NCBI GenBank assembly: GCA_051294375.1
Contig: JBJCIZ010000744.1
Location: 438,264-502,263 of the forward strand
Origin: Paraspadella gotoi
Lineage: Eukaryota > Chaetognatha
Direction of reading: 5' to 3'
DNA length: 64,000 nucleotides
Within the stretch, counting starts at the first letter, position 1. Each line of letters begins with the position of its first letter. The notes under the pieces were generated by a model. That model was not told where the DNA came from. It worked only from the letters and a program-made list of their open reading frames with translations, and made no database searches. The translations under genes and the position numbers were made by a program. Below are positions 45,183 through 55,700 of this stretch, piece after piece.

Positions 45183-47820
45183 CTTTTTTGTATGTTTGTA
45201 ATTTGATTTTATACCATTTGGTACGTAAATTTGAATGTTTTTATTAAATATATTTTTATATTTATTCGTGCACTAGTTGTTTATTAGTTAGGTTTTCTTT
45301 TCTGTCTTTGAGATGATTGACAGATATTAACAGTTAACATTATTTGATAAGATTACGGTTTGGAATCCTTTGTACCCTTTGAATCAAAAACTTTGCACTC
45401 AAAGATGACTCTGCACTTGATTTAGTCATTTAAATTTAAAGTTTTTCCCGCAGGAATTACTCAAGTTATGAGAAATCCCTATGTAGTTCCTCAAGGCTAA
45501 ATATAGTAAACATACCGGCGCGATGAGGCATACGATTAATTAAGGTGTGCAAAAATTGTCAGAGGAAGAACAATTGTTTTTTAGTCGGATCTGCTTATAA
45601 GACACAATGAAAAATGGCGTAACGTTACTGTTCCGTGCATAAAAAAAATTTACTGTTCAATATTATTATATTTCTTTTTATTTTTTTGAAAACGTTATAG
45701 TTTCATATATTGATATCCAAAATATCAATGCAAAATCTTTTTTTTGTTTTTAGATATGACTGAATATAGGGTGAAAGATGAAAAATTTTTTTAAAAAGTT
45801 ACTTATTCATATTTATTCATAGAATTATAATAAAAAAAAAAATTAATAGTACTAATAGTTAGTGTTATGTCTCAAATAGATGGAAAAAAAACCTCATTTA
45901 AAAATTCGATCGGAAGTGGGGTAACTAAGGCTTACCAATGGCATCCTCCACGCCGATTGTTCTCTCAAATAATTTTTTTTATTTAATACATTTGAAAGGG
46001 AAAAAAAGAAAATTTGAAATGCAGGTTGCAGAAAGTACAGATAATCTGGACTTTTTGACATGATAACCATGACCTTTTATTCTTGTGAAATGGGGGCAGT
46101 AAAGAAATTTAAAAAATTTATCATTAAGTCAGTCAATGACCCTTTCCAATGGGCTATTACGAGAAATATTTTTTTTTAATTAAATGGATGATAAATAATA
46201 ATATTAAATTCCTTGCTATATTTAAAAAAAAATTATCAATACAATTTAACACAATGATGTTTTGCTTTGTCAAATATTTACAGCTATATAATTTTTTACA
46301 ACTTTATTATGATAAACAAGCAGTTTGTCAAGCTTTTAGTTTGCAGCTAAAGATAATGAAAAATGACGATTTTTTCACAAACAAGAAGTAGATGTCCAGA
46401 CTGTTTATATCAAGCTGAAAACATTTTTGTATTTATCATTTTTAATATTTAAAAATACATTTTATCAAGCAACAACATAAATTTTTGCTTGTTTTTTACT
46501 TTAACTGAAAAATATAAGCAATTTTATGGAATAAAGAAAATTTAATAATAAACAAAATGTAATTCAGTCTTTCCTTTTTCAATTACAAAAGAAAAAGAAA
46601 AAATTTCATATGCTTTCATTGAAATTTTTAAAGCAAAAAACTGTTATACCTTTTAACTCTGATTTAAACAAAAGCTGTGTAAAGATTTTATGATTTAATT
46701 AATTAAAACTCTTTTAGAAAGGTGTCCCATGATTAGGGCTTTAATTTGTTACCACATCCACCTTGCTACCTCTTTTCTTTCAAAGTTATTTAAAAAATAT
46801 TTTTTTTTAAATTACGCAGTACAATTTTTGTTAAATAAAAATTTGGCAAAGCGGAGTATCTCACTTAATTTCTATTGGTACAATACTTAAATTTCAAAAT
46901 AAAACTTGAAGAAAATTTTTTTATCATTTAGAGACATATCACTTTCAGATGTACCCATTGTATAATAATTTATTTATTTATTTCCCCTAAAAAAGCCTAA
47001 TTAGAAAAGTTGAAATTTTTTTAAATTGTTGGAAAAAAATTTTTGTCCGACTATGCTCATTGAGAATAATAGTTTTGCATAGAAAATCAAAATATCAAAA
47101 AAATAAAAAAATCAGCCTCTAGAAAAATCGAAAGGCTAGAGGCTGATTTTTTTAGAATTGCAAAAATTTTTTCCTGAGCTCATAATCCATTATTCTCAAG
47201 TTTCAATATTTTTTTCCAAATCATTCAGATCAATTTTTTTTTATTAATTTAAAATGTTTTTATGATGTTGTTTTTGTTTGAAAGAATTAAAAAAAATGAA
47301 AAATATAGTAATTATATAAGGTTTTGAAATACCTTTAAAATATTAAATAATTAGACACAAGGGGAGTAAGCAGAGAAAACTTCCCATTCATAAAAAAAAT
47401 TAAAAATGAATTTGTCATATTGTTATTTAGATTAATTAATTATTTATAAACAAATGATTCATATAAATTGAGAAATGATGGGTAAAAAATATTCATCTTG
47501 GTCTCGGTTAACTATTAAGTTATCGTTAAAGTTTTGTTTAATAATATTAATATTTTTTTTGCATTTAATAAAAGCAATGGTCTAAATTTTGTAAGCGTTT
47601 CGAGCTATATTGCTTCATCTTTTACTATTTTTGATCTAGTTAGCTTTTTTGTTGATGGTCAAGGTTATGGTCAGATACAGTAATGTCCAGTAGTGTATAT
47701 CGCACATATTACCAAAAGTAATGATCAATTAATTTGGGCTCAGAAACAATTTTAAAGGGATAAATCAGCACGAGACCGTTTCGCCACGTTATTTTCATTG
47801 TGTCATAAGCAGATCCCGAC
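45183..47820. mobile_element. Second copy of the DNMT1 3' flank and nested TIR element
   Basis: Repeats 34706-37355. The TIR element runs from about 45582 to 47820. Differences are almost only one-base indels. No new gene content. Confidence 0.75.
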
Positions 47821-48460
47821 TCTATTTGTCGGTCTGTCGGTCCGCCCTTCAATCTTGAGGGGATTCATTTATATCATGTCAGAACATCAAATTATGATAA
47901 AAACGATGTTCGTCCGTCTGTCTGTCTGTCCGTCCATCCACCTTAGCAAAAAAATTAATTACTCGTGATTGATGGATGGATTGGAATGAAATTTTGTGTG
48001 TGGGTAGGGAAGTGTGTGATTGAGCGGATAAAAGTTTCGAAGGAATCGTCCGAGTAGAAATGAGTTTAAATGGAAAAAAAACAAAAAAATATATTTCATT
48101 ATTTGAACACCAATTACTCATGAGTGGATGGGGCGATTGATTTAAAATTTTGTATTCGGGTAAAAAAGTTCGCGATTAAACTNNNNNNNNNNNNNNNNNN
48201 NNNNNNNCTGGAAATCAAGTTTCGATGGAATCGTTTAAGTGGAAATGGGTTTTAATGGAAAAAACAAAGAACCTATTTTGCTAATTGATTATGCTTCTTT
48301 TTCTTTTTATTTTAAATGAATCAGTGAATTAATCAATTAATTAATTAATAATTAATTAATCAGTCAATAAATCTTTAAAAAAATTAAAAAATTAATTAAC
48401 TTTAATTAATTATTAATTAATTAATTACCGATAATGATCGTGGGCAGATCCGACATTGTT
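47805..48460 (+). mobile_element. S-family repeat, fragment 2, interrupted by a 25-N gap
   Basis: The left part equals 37343-37647 up to about 48098. It then continues with a second ~130-bp internal unit, a 25-N gap (48183-48207), AT-rich DNA with ATTAATTA repeats, and the family's right end GGGCAGATCCGACATTG (48441-48457). Confidence 0.65.
48183..48207. other. 25-N assembly gap
   Basis: Fixed-size gap close to the end of the second DNMT1 repeat block. Confidence 0.97.
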
Positions 48461-49733
48461 TGCTCAAACTTGTTTAATGAATGTTTTGAAAATTGCAAAA
48501 ATTACTTGTTTTACTATATTAAACGAAATTTTAAAACATTATTACTTAAAAAAATTCAATAGATTACATAATATATTTATACTATAATGGGGATAGGCAG
48601 GTGAGTGTTTGAAGTAAAGGAAAAACGAGGTTAAAAATACTTTTCTGACCTAGTTTTTTTTAAAAAAAAGCCGTACAGAGAATTAAGGTTGGGTCATTTG
48701 TTACTGTTAATACTGTTATACTCGAAAAAACAGACCTAAGCATATATCAAAAATATTTTATATAAGTAAGGGATTCAAATTGGCTAAAATTTGTTTTCAG
48801 GGCGTCCCAATATAAAATAGTTTTGATATATGCTTAGGTCTGTTTTTTCGAGTAATTTTTAATAAATTTTTTTTTCAGTTCGCTGTTTGAGATAAGCGGA
48901 AAGGAATAAGATTTTTTATTGGCAACAACGATAATTAATTTTAATTTGGGACATGTTTCAACTCTGATTGCGAGTCTTCTTCAGAGCTTTTTACAATTTG
49001 TGATTTCACAATATTTTTATTCCAAAAGTGTGTGTGTGAGAGAGAGAGAGAGGTAGTTTCTTGATGTTAAAATTTTTTTTATTCAATTTTTATACACAAT
49101 GTCTATTCAATTGCCAAATTCGACATCTTTTTATATTATTGTCTTTGTCCGTCACTCATTTAATGCGATATGTTATTTTAAAATATTTAACATATTTTAA
49201 CATATCCATTACCAATCAAGCGAGATTTATTTGGTTAGTGACTCAATCTGTACCAATCCTTGGTTCGTCATCCTTCCAAGCCCAAATTCCGACTTCATAT
49301 TTCAAACGAATGTTGAAAACATTTAGCCAATCCTGTTTTTTTAACGATAAGAATCTGCCACTTAAACATCCTTTCGAATTAGGCAATTCCAAGAAATTCC
49401 ATAATTATTATTTTAAAGTTTACGTATATACGATTCCTCGTTGCACGCTAAATCTCGAAGAACAAAACGACAACGAATTTTTTATTTTTACATGCGTAGA
49501 TGTTTTATCGCTCTCATTTGACTAAAAAAATTAAAATTGATACATAGTCGGAAAAAAACAATACGGCGAAAAAAATAGAATTAAAACTTTTATCATAACC
49601 GATTCTAAAGTTCAGTTTATTTCCAGCTGCTTTAACGAGATTAACTGCGTGTCAATAATAGAACGAGTTCATCGAAAAAGAAATTTAAGGCTGACGAAGC
49701 AAAAAAAACCTACTACCTCGAGCGGCGGCGAGG
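48461..49733. other. Intergenic DNA between DNMT1 block and TRAF gene
   Basis: AT-rich, with the 48719-48857 hairpin, a partial relative of the CTGAAGAAGACTC motif at about 48950-48990, and a GT/GA microsatellite (49028-49052). A 154-codon frame ending at 49525 opens with a non-ATG codon, is Phe/Leu rich and has no family resemblance, so I do not call it. Confidence 0.5.
48719..48857. repeat. Inverted repeat with ~44-bp arms
   Basis: ACTCGAAAAAACAGACCTAA, then GCATATATCAAAA on the left arm, is matched in reverse complement by the right arm ending GGTCTGTTTTTTCGAGTA, with about 50 bp between them. Arms are nearly identical. Probably a MITE. Confidence 0.85.
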
Positions 49734-49741
49734 TATAAAAA
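49734..49741 (+). promoter_or_regulatory. TATA box of the TRAF gene
   Basis: TATAAAAA follows a GC-rich CGGCGGCGAGG block, with a TTTCTCAAAG initiator-like site about 30 bases downstream. This spacing fits a core promoter. An out-of-frame ATG at 49785 would lie before the chosen start, so either initiation is leaky or an upstream exon exists. Confidence 0.45.
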
Positions 49742-49795
49742 CCATTCTCGCTCACCGAAAAGATTTCTCAAAGAAAAGAAAACGATGTGGATGAG

Positions 49796-52700
49796 ATGCT
49801 TTACGATGCCTGCAGAGTTTCGTCTATCCAGGACCCATCGGGGTATCCTCTGGAAATGCTCGAGGATGCCTCCGACTTGGCCCTGGTACAGTGCGGAATA
49901 TGTAAGGGTATCTTGAAAGAACCGCTCCAAGTTACTTGCGGCCATCACTTCTGCGGGGAATGTTTTCGACATTTGCTGGGAAATGCTCGACGAGAAGACG
50001 CCCTCGATGGTAAGGACAAAGGAGCGATAACAACTTTAGATTTACGTAAATGGGTCGGTGCTCATCTTTGACTTCGTATATGTTGGGAAATGTTTCGGGG
50101 ATAAGTTCCAACTTTTCAGAGAAAAAAATCATTTAAAAACGCCTGGCGTTCTGATTTTGACAGTGTAGTGTTTCAGCAAAATCAATTTAAAAACATTAAA
50201 AACGTGTTAGGTGTAAGCTGCTAACTTAAAAGAAGTAAACAAAAAAGTAGTAATTTTGAAAATGTTTATAGTAAAGTTTGCACTTACGGTAGCTTTATTT
50301 ACATATTTAATCTCATAATTTTGGTTACAAGTTTAACGTAAGTATTATCATTTTATAAATTATAGGTTATATTTTCCGTTAATTTCTATCTAAATTTGTC
50401 ACATCCTAATAGTTAAGAATTTGTTCATACATATTAAAAAATAAATTTAAGTATTTCCTAAAAATATTTATTATAGATGATAAAAAAGCAATATCCATCG
50501 TATGTAAACTTTATGAAAAGGGGGGAAAAAAAAACAGTAGCAGCATTTGATTTAACATACTTCTCTGTGACTAATTTTTAAAAGGGGAAAAAAAAAACAG
50601 TAGCAGCATTTGATTTAACATACTTCTCTGTGACTAATTTAACATACTTCTCTGTGACTAATTTTTAAATTCTCCGACCGGGATTTTGCGATCGGTTATT
50701 TGTTTTCCGCTTAGTATAGAGTATAGAAATCTTTTTAGGTAAAAATGAAAAAAAATTTAAAAATTTTTAATCGGATCTGCTTATCAGCAGATCCCGACTC
50801 TATAATTCACTTTGTCGGTCCATCGGTCCGCCCCCTCAATCTTATCGGGAATACATATATCATGTCAGAATATTAATTATGCAAAAAAAAAAAACGATGT
50901 CCGTCCGTCCATCCCACCTTAGCAAAAAACTCTAATTGCTCGTGATTGGATGGATGGATTGGATTGAAATTTTATGTGTGGGTAGGGAAGTGTGTGCTTG
51001 AGCTAGATATGAAGTTTCGATGGAATCGTGCGAGTGGAAAAGCGTTTAATTTGAACGCCAATTACTAATGAGTGGATGCGACGATTGACTTGAAATTTTG
51101 CATGTGTGGGTAGAAAAGTGTGTGATTAAGCTGGAAATCAAGTTTCGATGGAATCGTCTAAGTGAAAATGAGTTTAAATGGAAAAAATAAAAAATCTGTT
51201 TCACTAATTGATTATGCTTCTTTTTATTTATATTAAATGTAAATGCAAGATTAAAATTAATTAATTCAATCAATTTATTTATTATTAATTATTTAATCAA
51301 TCAATCCAGTCAAATCGTATCCGCACATTGTCGTCGTCAAGCGTCGTGGTAAGTGACGAGAGAACAAAAAGCAAACATTTGGATCAAATTAACTTATTAA
51401 TTACCGGGCTAATGATCGTGCGAGTGGAAATAACTTTTAAAATGGAAAAAACAAAAGTCATATTTAACTAGGAAACTATGAAATTAAAGCTGGAATAAGT
51501 TTTTGATGGAATTGTAGGAGTGGAAAAGAGTTTAAAACCTAAAGACACATATCAATTTTTAAAAGTTTTTCTCTATCTCTCTCTGATTGATTGATTGACC
51601 AAATTATGCCAATTGACCAAATTATGCCGGTAAACAAAATTTTGCAGTTGAACAAATTATGTCAGTTGACCTAATTATGCCAGTTGACCAAATTACGACA
51701 ATTTACCAAATTATGCCAGTTGAACACATTTTACAAGCTGACCAAATTATACAAGTTGACCAAATTATGCCAGTTGACCAAATAATGCAGTTGATTAAAT
51801 TATCGAAGTTGATTAAATAATGCAAGTTGATCGAATTATGCAAGTTGACCAAACTTTGCTGGTTACCAAATTATGCCAGTTGATCTAATTATGCCAGTTG
51901 ATCTAATTATGCCAGTTGACCTAACTATGCTAGTTGACCTAATTATGCCAGTTTACCAAATTGTGCCAGTTGACCAAATTATGCCAATTGATTTAATTAT
52001 GCAAGTTTATTAAATTATGTAAGTTGATCAAATTATGCAAGTTAGTATTCGTACAGCTACTGATAATGATTGATAGATCAATTGATTTATAGATTTTTTA
52101 ATAGATTTATTAAGATGTCTGCTATGATTTGTTATAATCACAAATTGAGAGTCAGAAAAAAAATGATTTATCATCGGTTTAGAAATATGCCCGTAGAGTC
52201 GAAACGTCGTCGAAATGTTTTAATGTTTTAACTTGAGTAGTGCCAAAGAATTTAGAAGGAAAAGTCGTATTTAATATTTAGACTATATTTTAATATCAAA
52301 ATAAACCGGAGTTTCCTCCGGGCGAAACATAATTAGTGAGATTTCAGGAAAGAGAGATAGTGGCGAGGCGTAAAATCTTGTTCAATCGGATTAGCTTATT
52401 ACCGCTTAATTATCGTAGGCAGATCCGACATTGTTTGCTCAAACTTGTTTATTACAAATTTTATTTCAAAACCTCCCCTCACCTTAATTACCCCTAATTA
52501 CCCTGAACCCAATTGTTAATCTTTTAAAAAATATAAAATTAAAATTTAAAATAATTACTCAAATGATCCGAAATATTTAAAAATATGTTTTTTAATTAAT
52601 GAAAAATGAAAAAAAAATTAGGTTAATTTCTTTTTCGTGTACCGGAATTAAGGGGTTTTAGGGTTAAGGGTAGTTAAGGGTGGTTAAATTTTAATGATAG

Positions 52701-55700
52701 TTAGGGTTAATAGGGTTAGGGTAATTAAATAATAATTTTTTAAATTTTTTTTAAATTAAAAAAACACGACAAAACCCCGGTAGGCGAAAGTAAAATTTTG
52801 CCAACTTTTTTTTAAATTTCTTTTCTCAATTTTCGTATTAACCGATATTTTTACATAGTACTCAACATAAAAAATGTCAAAATTTTAAAATAGTTTTTTT
52901 CTGGTTTTGAAAGCATATTCGAATACCTCATAAAAAGTTGATGAAAGAAAATGTCTTAATCAAAAATTATTTTATTAAGTTAGCTAAAAATTAAAAAACT
53001 ATATTTTTTATGTTAAAATTTAATTATTATTATTATATGTTAACTATAATAGTTTTTTAGGATTTTGACCCACAACTTTCTAAAAATAGTTATATTTCCT
53101 TCTAGTTCTATCAACTTTTCGTGAGGAATTCGAATCTGCTTTGAAATATAAAAAAAAACCATTTTAAAAGTTTGACATTTTCTGTGGTGAGCACTATGTA
53201 TAAATATGGGCTAATGCGAAAATTGAAAAATAATTTCTTTTTATCGTCGCAATCGCTTAGCGTTTGCGACGATATTGCAACGCTTTTTCGCATAAGTGGC
53301 GTAGTCGTCGTCGGCGTTGTCGTCGTCGTCGGCGTTCCAAATTATAGATGGCCTTTTTTATAATTAAATTTGGGTGTATGAAGCTGAAAATTTATATACA
53401 GCTTCTCATCATCGATGTGCTTAAAATTGAGTCTGGACAGTTATTAAATAAGTTTTATCAAAACAAACAAATTTTCTCTCTCATATTTCTTTCTCTCTGT
53501 CTTTTCTCTTTTAATTACTTGTCTCTCTCCATCTCTCTTTTCCCTACCCTAGTCACTGATTCATAGATAAAGGAAAAAAAAACGATATTATTACAAATTT
53601 TATTTTCAAAACCTCCCTCTCACCTAATTACCCCTAATTACCTGAACCCCAATTGTTAATCTTTTAAAAAATATAAAATTAAAATAATCACTCAAATGAT
53701 CCGAAATATTAAAAATATGTTTTTTAATTAAGCAAAAATGAAAAAAAATTAGGTTAATTTCTTTATTTCGTGTACCGAATTAAGGGGTTTAGGCTGTTAA
53801 GGGTAGTTAAGGGTGGTTAAATTTAATGATAGATAGGCGTTAATAGGGTTAGGGTAATTAAATAATAATTTTTAAATTTTTTTTAAATAAAAAAACACGA
53901 CAAAACCCCGGTAGCGAAAGTAAAATTTGCCAACTTTTTTAATTTCTTTTTCTCAATTTTCGTATTTAACCGATATTTTACATAGTACTCAACATTTAAA
54001 AAAAATCAATAAATTTTAAAAATTAGTTTTTTTTCTGGTTTGAAAGCAATATTCGAATACCTTCATAAAAGTTGATGAAAGAAATGTACTTAATCAAAAT
54101 TATTTTATTAAGTTGCTAAAATGTAAAAAACTATATTTTTATGTTAAAATTTAATTATTATTTATTATATGTTTAACCTATAATAATTTTTTAGGATTTT
54201 GACCCACAACTTTTCTAAAAATAGTTATATTCTCCTTCTAGTGTCTACAACTTTTCGTGATCGAATTCGAATCTGCTTTGAAAATATAAAAAAAAACCAT
54301 TTTAAAGTTTGACATTTTCTTGTTGGTTGAGCACTATGTATTTAAATATGAGGCTAATGCGAAAATTGAAAAAATAATTTCTTTTATTCGTCGCAATCGC
54401 TTAGCGTTGCGAGATATTTGCAAAACGCTTTTTCGCATAAAGTGGCGATAAGTCGTTCGTCGTTCGTTGTCCGTCGTTCGTCGGCGCTTCCAAATTATAG
54501 ATGGCCTTTTTTATAATTAAATTTGGGTGTATGAAGCCTGAAAAATTATATACAGCTTTCTCACATCGATGTTGCTTAAAATTGAGTCTGGACAGTTATA
54601 AATAAGTTTATATCAAAACAAACAAATTCTCTACTCATATTTCTTTCTCTTCTGTCTTTTCTCTTTTAAATTACTTGTCTCTCTCCATCTCTCTTTTTCC
54701 CTACCCTTAGTCACTGATTCATAGATTAAAAGGAAAAAAAAACGAGTCTTGCAGCTGGCTCTGCAGAGGCTTATTCTTTTTCTCTCTTTTCTCCTTGCTG
54801 CTTCGCTGCTGACTTTTGATATTCTTTTTTTTCTGGTGCCTCTTGCCTGCCTGAAAACGATTTGGCTTCTTTCTCTCTCTCTCTCTTCTCTCTCTCTCTC
54901 CTCCCTCCCTCTAAAAAAATTATATAAATTTCCCAAATTTACATCCGAGATTTCGTGGATTTTTTCCTAAATATTCTAAATATCAATCAGAATAATATAT
55001 TTTTTTAAATATATATTACTTTATTATTTTATTTACTTTACTTCATTTTATTTCACTTTAATCTTACTTCACTTCGTCAATCTGATTCAATGTTTCAATT
55101 TGTCTTTTTGTCTGGGAATGTNNNNNNNNNNNNNNNNNNNNNNNNNAATGTTGACAGTGTTCAGAGAGGTCGCATTCGATCAAACTGCTCGAAAAGTAAA
55201 AGTAAAACAAAAGTACCTTCAATAATGTTTTTCCAGACTTTGCACTTGCTAAAAATTAAACTCGAAAATAAGTTATTTTACTGTTTTATATTTATTATTT
55301 TTTATTTTATTTTTATTTATTTTTTTATTTTATTTTTATTTTCTTCATTTTTCTCAAAATTTGTCTTCAATCCAGATTTTTCTTATGCGATTGCGACGAT
55401 CCTTATGCTTTTAAGATTTTTTTTTATTTAAAAATATTCACCGGTACAAAGCCTGTTCATGATCCACCATTCGAATTTTGATTCTACTTGATTTTAATAT
55501 TTTTTCTCCGCTTTAATATAATCCCTTCAGGTGATTCTCCTAACTCCGTCACCACAGCCCCCTGTCCGTCCTGCCAAGCCGAAGGACTCGAGACGCGACT
55601 CGCCACCCAATACGTTCACCCAGACAAATACATCGCCAAACACATCTCCAAGCTTATGGCGAGATGCGTCCGACCCGGCTGCCAATGGAGAGGGACTTTC

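Noticed and set aside
49061-49525. 154-codon frame upstream of TRAF
   Set aside because: Opens at a non-ATG codon, rich in Phe/Leu/Ile, with no motif. It may be chance in AT-rich DNA.
51597-52045. 18-bp repeats considered as a CRISPR array or repeat protein
   Set aside because: Contiguous degenerate minisatellite; stops occur in all frames.
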